Notes under the pieces: model-generated
What the model was told of the DNA's origin: nothing
The model's database searches: none
The model's input: only the letters and a program-made list of their open reading frames with translations
Origin: Bradyrhizobium nanningense
GTDB lineage: Bacteria; Pseudomonadota; Alphaproteobacteria; Rhizobiales; Xanthobacteraceae
Assembly: GCF_004114535.1 (NCBI RefSeq)
Contig: NZ_LBJC01000007.1
Location: forward strand, 1-64,000
Length of the DNA: 64,000 nt
Direction: 5' to 3'
Translations under genes and position numbers: made by a program
Part shown: piece by piece, positions 34,278 to 46,121 of the stretch
Numbering within the stretch: the first letter of the stretch is position 1
How the letters are laid out: each line of letters begins with the position of its first letter

Positions 34278-35240
34278 ATGCTCAGCCGACGCGGCGTCCT
34301 CTTCGCCTCCCTTGCCGCCGGAGCAGCCATGACCAGCAAAGCCCACGCGCGTGCAGCGCAGCCCGCGACGCCGATCAATTTCGAGGTCCCGGCGCATGCC
34401 TGCGACTGCCACACCCACATCCATGGCGACGTCGAAAAGTTTCCGTTCTTCGCAGGGCGCGTCTATACGCCGGAGCCGGCAAGCCCTGAAGAAATGGCCG
34501 CGTTGCACAAGGCGCTGCATATCGAGCGCGTGGTGATCGTCACCCCGAGTGTCTACGGCACCGACAATTCCTCCACCCTGTTCGGCATGAAGGCGCGCGG
34601 GGCGACCGCGCGCGGGGTCGCCGTGATCGACGACAAGACCACCGAGGCGCAGCTCGACACGATGCAGCAGGAGGGCTTCCGCGGCATCCGCCTCAATCTG
34701 GCGACGGGCGGCGTCAACGACCCCAATGTCGGCCGGCCACGCTTCACCGCTGCGGTCGAGCGCATGAAGGCGCGCGGCTGGCACGTGCAACTCTACACCA
34801 CGCTGGCCATGATCTCGGCGATCAAGGACCTCGTCGAGACCGCGCCGGTGGCCGTCGTATTCGACCATTTCGGCGGCCTCGAGGCTTCGCTCGGGCTTGA
34901 GCAGCCGGGATTTGCCGACCTGGTCGCGCTCGTCAAATCCGGCAAGGCCTATGTGAAGATCTCCGGCGCCTATCGTTCGTCGAAGCTCGCACCCGACTAT
35001 CAGGACATGGTGCCCTACGCGCAGGCGCTGATCGCGGCAAATGCGGACCGAATCGTCTGGGGCACCGACTGGCCACATCCGGATTCCAGCCACGTCGAGG
35101 GACGCAAGCCCACCGACATCGCGCCGCTCTACCAGATCGACGACGGCCGTTTGCTCAACCAGCTTCCGGTGTGGGCACCGGATGCCGACGTGCGCAAGAA
35201 GATCCTGGTCGACAATCCGGCGCGGCTCTACGGATTTTGA
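34278..35240 (+). CDS. Exported amidohydrolase, 2-pyrone-4,6-dicarboxylate hydrolase (LigI)-like
   Basis: This 320-residue amidohydrolase-superfamily protein begins with a twin-arginine-like signal (SRRGVLFASLAAGAAM). The barrel motifs are ACDCHTHIHGD, FRGIRLNLATGG, VFDHFGGLEA and WGTDWPHPDS. This is the pattern of LigI and 4-sulfomuconolactone hydrolases, which act on lactone rings in aromatic degradation. A periplasmic location is unusual for LigI, so the substrate may be different. AGGGAGAGA precedes the ATG. Confidence 0.85.
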   Translation: MLSRRGVLFASLAAGAAMTSKAHARAAQPATPINFEVPAHACDCHTHIHGDVEKFPFFAGRVYTPEPASPEEMAALHKALHIERVVIVTPSVYGTDNSSTLFGMKARGATARGVAVIDDKTTEAQLDTMQQEGFRGIRLNLATGGVNDPNVGRPRFTAAVERMKARGWHVQLYTTLAMISAIKDLVETAPVAVVFDHFGGLEASLGLEQPGFADLVALVKSGKAYVKISGAYRSSKLAPDYQDMVPYAQALIAANADRIVWGTDWPHPDSSHVEGRKPTDIAPLYQIDDGRLLNQLPVWAPDADVRKKILVDNPARLYGF

Positions 35241-35243
35241 CGC

Positions 35244-38360
<3,117 letters not shown>

Positions 38361-38389
38361 TCAGGTCTTCAATTTTCTTGGGTCGTCGA

Positions 38390-39634
38390 TCAGCTACCGG
38401 ACGCCGCGCGGTCGATGAACAGGCTGCCTTTGGTGACGATCTGCTCGCCGGGTTTCAGATTGCTGGTGACCTCGACGAGGTTGCCGTTGATGAGGCCGAT
38501 CTTGATTTGGCGCAGCTCGACCGATTTGTCCTCACGCGCGACCCAGATACGAACCTTGTCGGCTTCGTAGATCAAGGCCTGTTTCGGCACGGCCGGCGCG
38601 GCGCGGTCACCGGCCGAATAGATCGTGACGTTTGCGAACATCTCCGGCTTGAGCAGACCGTCCTTGTTGTCGATGGTGGCGCGAACCAGCAGGCGACGGG
38701 TGTTGGGATCGATCGCGGCGGCGACGTAATTGATCTTGGCGGTCAACGGCCGACCCGGCAGCGCCATCACGTTGACGGTGATGTCCTGACCGATGCACAC
38801 CGCGGCCGCATCGCTCTCGCGCACGAAGGCGGTGAGCCAGACGGTGGAGAGGTCGCCGATCACGAAGACCGGATCGCTGGCGCCGGAATTGACGTACTGG
38901 CCGGGGCCGATCTTGCGTTGCACCACCGTGCCGGCGATTGGCGCATAGATCGTCACTTCCGGATTGATGGCGCCCTTGTCCTGGAACGCCTTGATGGTCT
39001 CGTCGGTGAAACCGAGGATGCGCAGCTTGTTGCGCGCGGCTTCCAGCGCGGTCTGCGACGAGCGCATGTCGTTGCGCGCCTGAACCTGGGTCGCTTCCGC
39101 CTGCTGATAGTCCTTCAGCGGAATGGCATGGCCCTCGTAGAGGTCCTTGGCGCGCTTGAACTGGATATCGGAGAGTTCGAGCGCCGACTTCGCCTTGTTC
39201 TGCGAGGTCATCGCCGCGATGAAGTCGTTCTGGGCCTGCACCGTGTCGGCGGCCTCGATTGTAAACAGCGGTTGACCCTGCTTGAGCGTCTCACCCGGCT
39301 TGGCCAGCAGCTTGGTGACGCGGCCCGCATAGGGCGAGAACACCGGCGTCGAGCGGTCCTCGTCGACGGCGACCTTGCCCTCGGTGACATACTCGGCCCG
39401 GAAGCTCTTGGCCTTGACCGGCTCGATCGTCAACGTCGCCCATTCGGACGGGGTCGGCGTGAAGTTCTGCGCGTTCTTGCGCGACTGGCTGGAGATCTCG
39501 GAGTGCTTCTTTTCCTTGGCCCCCGAAGAGAGGAAGCCGTAGGCAGCGGCGCCGGCAAGAGCTAGTAGAACTACGGATGTGATCACCCGTTGTTTTGTAA
39601 ACACCTGCAATCGCTTGGTATTTTCAACTACCAT
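38390..39634 (-). CDS. RND efflux periplasmic adaptor (membrane fusion protein)
   Basis: This 414-residue HlyD/CusB-type adaptor has an N-terminal membrane or signal segment (VITSVVLLALAGAAAYGFL). The lipoyl half-motifs are GRVTKLLAKPGETLKQGQPLFTIEAAD and IYAPIAGTVVQRKIGPGQYVN. A coiled-coil hairpin lies between them and a beta-barrel domain after. It bridges the inner membrane pump to an outer membrane channel. It is the first gene of the operon. Confidence 0.92.
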   Translation of the reverse strand: MVVENTKRLQVFTKQRVITSVVLLALAGAAAYGFLSSGAKEKKHSEISSQSRKNAQNFTPTPSEWATLTIEPVKAKSFRAEYVTEGKVAVDEDRSTPVFSPYAGRVTKLLAKPGETLKQGQPLFTIEAADTVQAQNDFIAAMTSQNKAKSALELSDIQFKRAKDLYEGHAIPLKDYQQAEATQVQARNDMRSSQTALEAARNKLRILGFTDETIKAFQDKGAINPEVTIYAPIAGTVVQRKIGPGQYVNSGASDPVFVIGDLSTVWLTAFVRESDAAAVCIGQDITVNVMALPGRPLTAKINYVAAAIDPNTRRLLVRATIDNKDGLLKPEMFANVTIYSAGDRAAPAVPKQALIYEADKVRIWVAREDKSVELRQIKIGLINGNLVEVTSNLKPGEQIVTKGSLFIDRAASGS

Positions 39635-39779
39635 GGAGCCCGGTCGTGTCTGCGACGATCTTGGCAGACGCCTGCCTTATCGGTCGCGGTAATAGTGCCG
39701 AATTGGGATTTCAAACAACCTAAAAAACGCCGATCGCCTTTCGGTTTGCGTTAAAATTCTACGATGTGTCAGCTTCATG

Positions 39780-41204
39780 TCAGCTTCGCGCCGGCCACTG
39801 TGCCGGATGACTGCCGAGTGGCATCGCCGGACGAGACCATTGCGCCGGTGTCGTCGACAGCAGCGCCGAATGGCGCACCGCCTTCAACGTGCCGAAGCCA
39901 GATGGCATGCTCTCGATGAACGCAGTATGTACGGCTTCGCCCGTAAGATCCGGGGTATTCAGTCCGCCGTCGAGCCGGCCGAGATTCCACAGCCAGCGCC
40001 CGGTCTGCGCCAACGACACGCGCACGTGCCAGCTGCCACCGTCGCGGACCTGACGCGCCTTGGCCATCATCGCGCCGAACGCCATCAGATAGCCGGTGGC
40101 ATGGTCGAGCATCTGCGCCGGCAATTCCTTCGGACCCTCGAGGCCGGCGGCCTTTCCTTCCGCATCGTTGAATCCGGTCGTGGTCTGCACGAGGGAATCG
40201 AAGCCGCGTCGCTCGGCCCAGGGACCGGCATGGCCATAGGCCGACAGCGTCACATAGACGATGCCGGGATTGATCTTCGCTGCATCCTCCGGCGCGAAGC
40301 CGAGGGCGGCAAGCGCGCGCGGGCGATAGCCTTGCGAGAAGATGTCGGCGTCCTCCAGCAGTTCGCGCAATTGCGCCCTGCCCGTCTCGGTCTTCAGTTC
40401 GATGAAGGTGGTGAGCTTGCCGCGGCCGGTGTCGATGGTGAGCCAGTCAATGGCGGGCAGCTCCGGCCCCGACACCAGCAGCACATCAGCGCCATGCGCG
40501 GCGAGCGTGCGGCCGGCGACGGGACCTGCGATGACGCGGGAGAGATCGAGCACACGAAGGCCCGAGAGCGGACGATCGTTGTTCGATGATCCTCTCGATG
40601 ATCTTTGGGGCCACGGCTTTGGCGCGGCTTCACCGATCTTCTCGATCGAGATCAGCGGCAATTGCGCGAGCGCGCGCGCCTGCGGCAGTGCAGACCATTC
40701 GTCGTAGCTGCGCATCAGCGCAACCACGCCGCCCGCGGCGTAAGCGGCCGTCTCGAAATCCTCGCCCCTCCATTGCATCAGCGCTGCCTGCACCTTGTCG
40801 CGCGCCGCCTCGCAAGCAAGCACCTTGCAGACGGCGTCGCGATGGTGCGGAAAGTTGGTGTGGCAGCGGACGAAGCGGCCATCGCCGGTCTTGTAGATAC
40901 CGGCAATCGCGTCCCATGCCGGGGGCGGCGGCTTGTCGTCGACGCGGAGATAGCGCTCGGAGCGGCATTCGGCGACGGCGTGGCGCATATCGACGGAGAT
41001 GTCTTGCACCTGCCCGCTGCGCAGCCGCCAGATCTCGGCAGCGGCGAGGCCCGCAGCAGCGATCGTGGTTTGGCCGGCAACGGCGACACGAAATGAAGAC
41101 GGAATCTGCGGCTCCTCGCCGGTCAACCCCACGCGTTCGAGCGCGGCCTGATCGCCGCCGGCGGAGGTCCAGATATCCTTGAGAATATCGGCGGGGCTTT
41201 GCAT
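39780..41204 (-). CDS. CaiB/BaiF-family CoA-transferase with permuted domain order
   Basis: This 474-residue family III CoA-transferase-like protein is unusual. The family N-terminal signature LSGLRVLDLSRVIAGPVAG starts only at residue 213. Residues 40-190 before it resemble the middle and C-terminal part of a CaiB protein (IYKTGDGRFVRCHTNF, then SYDEWSALPQARALA). So a C-terminal half precedes an N-terminal half, like a permuted or collapsed duplication. Where the catalytic Asp is usually found the first half has ISVDMRHA and the second VSLAQTG, so the active site is uncertain. The gene is monocistronic. Confidence 0.8.
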   Translation of the reverse strand: MQSPADILKDIWTSAGGDQAALERVGLTGEEPQIPSSFRVAVAGQTTIAAAGLAAAEIWRLRSGQVQDISVDMRHAVAECRSERYLRVDDKPPPPAWDAIAGIYKTGDGRFVRCHTNFPHHRDAVCKVLACEAARDKVQAALMQWRGEDFETAAYAAGGVVALMRSYDEWSALPQARALAQLPLISIEKIGEAAPKPWPQRSSRGSSNNDRPLSGLRVLDLSRVIAGPVAGRTLAAHGADVLLVSGPELPAIDWLTIDTGRGKLTTFIELKTETGRAQLRELLEDADIFSQGYRPRALAALGFAPEDAAKINPGIVYVTLSAYGHAGPWAERRGFDSLVQTTTGFNDAEGKAAGLEGPKELPAQMLDHATGYLMAFGAMMAKARQVRDGGSWHVRVSLAQTGRWLWNLGRLDGGLNTPDLTGEAVHTAFIESMPSGFGTLKAVRHSALLSTTPAQWSRPAMPLGSHPAQWPARS

Positions 41205-41272
41205 GGCCGCTTCTCTCCCTCGTCGTTTGCTGTACTTTTCGCGACCATGTCATGATCGCAGAAAGGATTGCA

Positions 41273-41560
41273 ATGGCCGCCATCGATCCCCTCACCGCGG
41301 GTGCCGTGTTCGTCGCAACGGCGGCCACCGACGCGGTCTATGTGATGTTCACCTCGGCCGTGGTCGCACGCAAGCGCGTGCCGGCCGCCAGCTGGAGCGC
41401 GATCTGGTACCTGCTCTCATCCTACGCGGTGATCAGCTACACCGAAAACGCCTTCTATGTCGCCTTCGCCGCGATCGGCTCCTGGGTCGGCGCCTATGCG
41501 TCGCTGACCTTCCTGCACCGCCCGCCCGGCGGCCCGCCGGTGGGCGCGGCGCCGGAGTGA
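41273..41560 (+). CDS. Small membrane protein of unknown function
   Basis: The 95-residue protein has three hydrophobic segments: AGAVFVATAATDAVYVMFTSA (about 10-30), IWYLLSSYAVISYTENAFYV (about 45-65) and FAAIGSWVGAYASLTFL. It ends in a Pro/Gly-rich tail, RPPGGPPVGAAPE. The alternating Tyr/Thr-rich segments do not match a family I recognise. AAAGGA precedes the ATG. It may be an inner membrane protein of unknown role. Confidence 0.7.
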   Translation: MAAIDPLTAGAVFVATAATDAVYVMFTSAVVARKRVPAASWSAIWYLLSSYAVISYTENAFYVAFAAIGSWVGAYASLTFLHRPPGGPPVGAAPE

Positions 41561-41580
41561 GGAGGTTGCGCCTCCCTCCG

Positions 41581-41669
41581 CGTCATTGCGAGGAGCCCTT
41601 GCGACTAAGCAATCCAGACTATTTTTCGCAGGTGCATTTCTGGATTGCTTCGCTGCGCTCGCAATGACG
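41581..41669. repeat. Complete palindromic repeat, CGTCATTGCGAG family
   Basis: CGTCATTGCGAG (41581-41592) and CTCGCAATGACG (41658-41669) are perfect 12-bp inverted arms, with AAGCAATCCAGA and TGGATTGCTTCGC as inner arms. This is the complete form of the element found partially at 111-142. A collapsed copy lies at 42589-42610. Confidence 0.8.
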
Positions 41670-41738
41670 ATGTGGAGGCTTCTGGGCGTCTTCCGAAACA
41701 GCTACACTCTCCACGACCAACAAAAAGGAAACCCAACA

Positions 41739-42509
41739 ATGGATCTCGGTCTCAAAGGCAAGAACGCCATCGTGCTCGGCGGTACGCGCGGCATCGGGCG
41801 GGCGATTGCGGCGACGCTCGCCGGTGAAGGCGCCAATGTCGCGGTGTGTGCGCGCAATGCGGATCAGGTCGCGGCGACAGTCGCTGAATTAAAGGCGAGC
41901 GGCGTCAAGGCCACCGGCGGCCCGGTCGACGTCACCGACGGCGCGGCGTTGAAATCCTGGATCGAAGGCGCCGCTAGGGAGCTTGGCGGCGTCGATCTGC
42001 TGTTCTCCAATGCCGGCGCGATGGCGCAGGGCCACGATCCCGCATCGTGGGAGCAGAATTTCCGGCTCGACCTGCTCGGCGCCGTGCATGCGTTCGACGC
42101 CGCGCGGCCGTTCCTCGAGACGAGCGGCGAACGAAGCGGCGATGCCGCCTTCGTCATCATCTCGTCGATCTCGGCGGCGCAGGCTGATCTGGCCAGCTCC
42201 TACGGCCCGATCAAGGCGGCGCTGATCCATATGGCCAAGGGACTGGCGCGACAATACGCCAAGAAGAAGATCCGCGTGAATGTCGTGTCGCCCGGCACCG
42301 TCTACTTCAAGGGCGGGGTCTGGAACATGATCGAGAAGAACATGCCCGAGCGCTACAACGACGCGATGAAGCGTAATCCGACGGGCCGCATGGCAACGCC
42401 GCAGGAAATCGCAAGCGCGGCGGTGTTTCTGGGCAGCCCGGTGTCGGCGTTCACGACCGGCTCCAATCTCGTCGTGGATGGGGCGATTTCGAACCGGGTG
42501 AATTTTTAG
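41739..42509 (+). CDS. Short-chain dehydrogenase/reductase (SDR)
   Basis: This 256-residue classical SDR has the cofactor motif LGGTRGIGRAIA (about residues 13-24), DLLFSNAGAMAQG, ISSISAAQ with the catalytic Ser, and YGPIK with the Tyr-x-x-x-Lys pair. It also has the C-terminal SPVSAFTTGSNLVVDGA of the family. It is a NAD(P)H-dependent oxidoreductase; the substrate is unknown. AAAAAGGAA precedes the ATG. A palindromic repeat lies just upstream. Confidence 0.93.
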   Translation: MDLGLKGKNAIVLGGTRGIGRAIAATLAGEGANVAVCARNADQVAATVAELKASGVKATGGPVDVTDGAALKSWIEGAARELGGVDLLFSNAGAMAQGHDPASWEQNFRLDLLGAVHAFDAARPFLETSGERSGDAAFVIISSISAAQADLASSYGPIKAALIHMAKGLARQYAKKKIRVNVVSPGTVYFKGGVWNMIEKNMPERYNDAMKRNPTGRMATPQEIASAAVFLGSPVSAFTTGSNLVVDGAISNRVNF

Positions 42510-42588
42510 GACGTCTGTTCCGGTTTCCTCCGCCGTCATGGCCGGGCTTGACGACTGAGGGTGTGGTGCGCGATGGGCTCGACGATCT

Positions 42589-42610
42589 CGTCATTGCGAG
42601 CGCAATGACG
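42589..42610. repeat. Collapsed copy of the CGTCATTGCGAG repeat
   Basis: CGTCATTGCG and CGCAATGACG sit as perfect 10-bp arms around a two-base centre, the same arms as in the 89-bp element at 41581-41669 but with the loop missing. It lies just downstream of dnaE2 and the SDR gene. Confidence 0.7.
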
Positions 42611-42635
42611 CTGTGGCGGCATCTCGCACCACACC

Positions 42636-45600
42636 TCAATGAAAGTCCCGCGACGGCGGCAGGATGCGGACGTTGCGGGGATGGCGGATTTTTTGCGCTG
42701 GCATATCCGCATGGGCGCGGGAGTCGTCGTTGAGCGGTTCGATCAGGTCGGCGCCTGCCGGCACCGGATGCTTGCGGCTCAGCGCGTCGTTGGCAAGGCC
42801 AACCAGATCGTGCGAGCGGTCGATCATGCGCTGGGCAATGAGATGCGTCACCTTTTCGGGGCTGCTCTGGATATAGCCGTGAACCTCGATGAGGCGCGCG
42901 CCCATCACTTCTTTCCGGTACTGCTCCATGATCTTGGGCCAGACCACGACATTGGCGATGCCGGTCTCGTCCTCCAGCGTCATGAACACGACGCCGCTGG
43001 CACTGCCCGGCCGCTGCCGGACCAGCACCACGCCGGCACAGCGGACGCGGCGCCGCTCGTTCTCGTGGCTGATCTCCCTGCAGGCAACGATCCGCTCGCG
43101 CGAAAACGTCTCGCGCAGAAATTCCATCGGATGGCCCTTCAGCGACAGCCGGATGGTCTGGTAGTCCGCGACCACCTGCTCGGGGAGCGGCATCTCGGGC
43201 AACGGCTTGGCATGCTCGTCCGGCTGCTCGCGCGCGGTCGCCGCCTCGAACAGCGGCAGCGGCACGTCGTCGGGCAGCCGCCGCACCTGCCACAGCGCCT
43301 CGCGACGATCGAGCCCGAGTGAGCGGAACGCATCGGCATCCGCCAGCAGGATCAGCGCGCGCTTGGGCAGACCGGTGTCGCGGGCAAAGTCTTCCAGTGA
43401 GGTGAAGAGGCGGCGGCTGCGGGCGGCGACGATGCGGTCGGCCCAGTCTTGTTCAATTTCTTCCACACGGGTGGTGGGCGGGTTCCCTCCCCCCTTGCGG
43501 GGGAGAGAGCCCAACTGTTCGTGCGTCCCTGACTCCTGCGCCTCTACTTGATGTGCATCTAACTCGTGCGCACCTATGTTTCGCTTGCGTAGCGCCTGAT
43601 CCCTCTTCAGCCTCTCCTCGTCCTCGTCCAGCCAGTGGAATCCATCGATCTGACGGAAGCCCAGGCGCACCGCGCAATATTTGCCGCTTCCCTGCTCCAG
43701 CGTGTTTTGCGCAAAGCTGTAGGACACGTCGATGTCACGAACCTCGACGCCGTTCTTGCGAGCGTCGCCGACGATTTGCGCCGGCGCATAAAAGCCCATC
43801 GGCTGCGAGTTCAACAGGCCGCAGCAGAAGGCGTCGGGGTGATAATGCTTCAGCCATGACGAGATGTAGACGAGCTGCGCGAAGCTCGCTGCGTGGCTCT
43901 CCGGGAAACCGTAGGAGCCGAAACCCTTGATCTGGTCGAAGCAGCTTCTGGCGAAATTGGCATCGTAGCCGCGCGCGACCATGTTGCCGATCAGCTTCTC
44001 CTCATATTGGCCGATGGTGCCGACATTGCGGAAGGTCGCCATCGAACGGCGCAGGCCGTTAGCCTCCTCGGAGGTGAATTTGGCCGCCTCGATCGCGATG
44101 CGCATCGCCTGCTCCTGGAATAGAGGCACACCGAGCGTCTTGTGCAGCACCCTGTAGAGCTCGTCCTTGTCGCCATGGTCCGGCGAAGGCGAGGGATAGC
44201 TCACCTTCTCAAGCCCGTTCCGTCGGCGCAAATACGGATGCACCATGTCGCCCTGGATCGGTCCGGGCCGCACGATCGCAACTTCGATGACGAGATCGTA
44301 GAAGGTCCGCGGCTTCAGGCGCGGCAGCATGTTCATCTGGGCGCGGCTCTCGACCTGGAACACGCCGAGCGACTCTCCGTCACACAGCATGTCGTAAACC
44401 TTGGGATCGTCCTGCGGGACGCTCGCCAGCACCCAGCGCTTGCCCTTGTGATCCGCGATCAGATCAAAGCACTTGCGAATGCAGGTCAGCATGCCCAGCG
44501 CGAGCACGTCGACCTTCATCATGCTGAGCGCGTCGACGTCGTCCTTGTCCCATTCGATGAAGGTGCGGTCGTCCATCGCGGCATTGCCGATCGGCACATA
44601 GGTGTCGAGCCGGTCCTGCGTCAGCACATAGCCGCCGACATGCTGGGAGAGATGGCGCGGGAATTCGATCAGTTCGGTGGCAAGCTCGACGGCGAGATTG
44701 ATCATGGGATTTTTAGGATCGAGCCCGGCCTGCCGGACCTGCATGTCGTTGAGGCCCTTGCCCCAGCTCCCCCAGACGGTGTCAGCGAGCGCGGCGGTAA
44801 CGTCCTCGGTCAGGCCCAGTGCCTTGCCGACGTCGCGAATGGCACTGCGCGGGCGGTAGTGAATGACGGTGGCGATGATCGCGGCCCGATGGCGACCGTA
44901 GCGGCGATAGACATATTGCATCACCTCCTCGCGGCGCGAATGCTCGAAATCGACGTCGATATCGGGCGGCTCCAGCCGCTCCTTGGAGATGAAGCGCTCA
45001 AACAACAGATCGACCTTGGTCGGATCGACCGAGGTGATGCCGAGCACGTAGCACACGGCCGAATTCGCCGCCGATCCCCGCCCCTGGCACAAAATGTTCT
45101 GGCTGCGCGCATAGTGCACGATGTCATGCACGGTGAGGAAATAGTGCGCGTATTTCAGCTCGGCGATCAATGCGAGCTCCTTGTTGAGCGTCGCGCGCAG
45201 CTTGTCCTCGATCTTGCCGCCGAAATATTTGTCGACGCCCGCCCAGGTCAGATCCTCCAGATGTCCCTGCGCGGTCTTGCCCGGCGGCACCGGCTCGTCC
45301 GGATATTGGTATTTGAGCTGGTCGAGTGAAAATTCGATTGCGTCCGCAAACCGCATGGTCTCCGCGATCGCATCAGGAAAATCGCGGAACAACCGCGCCA
45401 TCTCTCGCGGCGTCTTCAGAAAGCGCTCGGCATTGGCTTCCAGCCTCCGTCCCACAGCCTCGATCGTGGTCTTTTCCCGGATGCAGGTCAGCACGTCCTG
45501 CAGCGGACGGCGGCCGGGGTCGTGATAGAGCACCTCGTTGGTCGCGAGCAGCGGCACCTTTGCCTTGGCGGCGAGATCATCGAGCAGCGCCAGGCGGCGC

Positions 45601-46121
45601 CGGTCATCGCCGCGATAGACCAGGCTCGCCGCCAGCCATACGCCCTCGGCACGGCCTGCCTTCAGCTGCGCAAGAACATCCAGCGCCTGTGCCGGATCGA
45701 AGCGATGCGGCAGCGTCAGGATCAGGAGTTGACCTTCCGAAAATTCCAGGAGATCGGCGAAGGTGAGACGGCACTCGCCCTTCTCGATCCGCGTGAGGTC
45801 GTCGCCGCGCTTGCCCCGGGTGAGGAGCTGGCAAAGCCGGCCATAGGCGGCGCGGTCGCGCGGATAGACAAAAATGTCGGGCGTGCCGTCGATGAAGACG
45901 ATGCGCGCGCCGATCAGGAGCTTCGGCTTGTGCAGAACCTCGTCATTGTCGAGCTCCTTGTAGGCCCGCACCACGCCGGCCATCGTGTTGTGGTCGGCAA
46001 TGCCGATCGCGGGAATGCCGAGCTTGCTTGCCTGATGCACATAGGCGCGCGGATCCGAGCCGCCGCGCAGGAAGGAGAAGTTGGTGGTGATGCCGATCTC
46101 GGCATAGCTAAGCGTATTCAT
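42636..46121 (-). CDS. dnaE2: Error-prone DNA polymerase DnaE2 (ImuC)
   Basis: This C-family polymerase of about 1161 residues performs translesion synthesis in the ImuA-ImuB-ImuC mutasome. The N-terminal PHP domain has TNFSFLRGGSDPRAYV and IGIADHNTMAGV. The polymerase site has PDIDVDFEHSRR, carrying the two catalytic aspartates. An insertion at about residues 843-893 (DNA 43440-43595) has low-complexity sequence (GAHELDAHQVEAQESGTHEQ) and contains a palindromic repeat. The start overlaps the imuB stop (ATGA). It is the last gene of the SOS operon. Confidence 0.95.
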   Translation of the reverse strand: MNTLSYAEIGITTNFSFLRGGSDPRAYVHQASKLGIPAIGIADHNTMAGVVRAYKELDNDEVLHKPKLLIGARIVFIDGTPDIFVYPRDRAAYGRLCQLLTRGKRGDDLTRIEKGECRLTFADLLEFSEGQLLILTLPHRFDPAQALDVLAQLKAGRAEGVWLAASLVYRGDDRRRLALLDDLAAKAKVPLLATNEVLYHDPGRRPLQDVLTCIREKTTIEAVGRRLEANAERFLKTPREMARLFRDFPDAIAETMRFADAIEFSLDQLKYQYPDEPVPPGKTAQGHLEDLTWAGVDKYFGGKIEDKLRATLNKELALIAELKYAHYFLTVHDIVHYARSQNILCQGRGSAANSAVCYVLGITSVDPTKVDLLFERFISKERLEPPDIDVDFEHSRREEVMQYVYRRYGRHRAAIIATVIHYRPRSAIRDVGKALGLTEDVTAALADTVWGSWGKGLNDMQVRQAGLDPKNPMINLAVELATELIEFPRHLSQHVGGYVLTQDRLDTYVPIGNAAMDDRTFIEWDKDDVDALSMMKVDVLALGMLTCIRKCFDLIADHKGKRWVLASVPQDDPKVYDMLCDGESLGVFQVESRAQMNMLPRLKPRTFYDLVIEVAIVRPGPIQGDMVHPYLRRRNGLEKVSYPSPSPDHGDKDELYRVLHKTLGVPLFQEQAMRIAIEAAKFTSEEANGLRRSMATFRNVGTIGQYEEKLIGNMVARGYDANFARSCFDQIKGFGSYGFPESHAASFAQLVYISSWLKHYHPDAFCCGLLNSQPMGFYAPAQIVGDARKNGVEVRDIDVSYSFAQNTLEQGSGKYCAVRLGFRQIDGFHWLDEDEERLKRDQALRKRNIGAHELDAHQVEAQESGTHEQLGSLPRKGGGNPPTTRVEEIEQDWADRIVAARSRRLFTSLEDFARDTGLPKRALILLADADAFRSLGLDRREALWQVRRLPDDVPLPLFEAATAREQPDEHAKPLPEMPLPEQVVADYQTIRLSLKGHPMEFLRETFSRERIVACREISHENERRRVRCAGVVLVRQRPGSASGVVFMTLEDETGIANVVVWPKIMEQYRKEVMGARLIEVHGYIQSSPEKVTHLIAQRMIDRSHDLVGLANDALSRKHPVPAGADLIEPLNDDSRAHADMPAQKIRHPRNVRILPPSRDFH
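43487..43505. repeat. Palindromic repeat copy inside dnaE2
   Basis: CTCCCCC (43487-43493) and GGGGGAG (43499-43505) form a 7-bp stem with loop CTTGC, like the CTCTCCCCGC...GCGGGGAGAG repeats at 13645-13834. It is read in frame as SLPRKGGG within the dnaE2 insertion. Confidence 0.65.
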
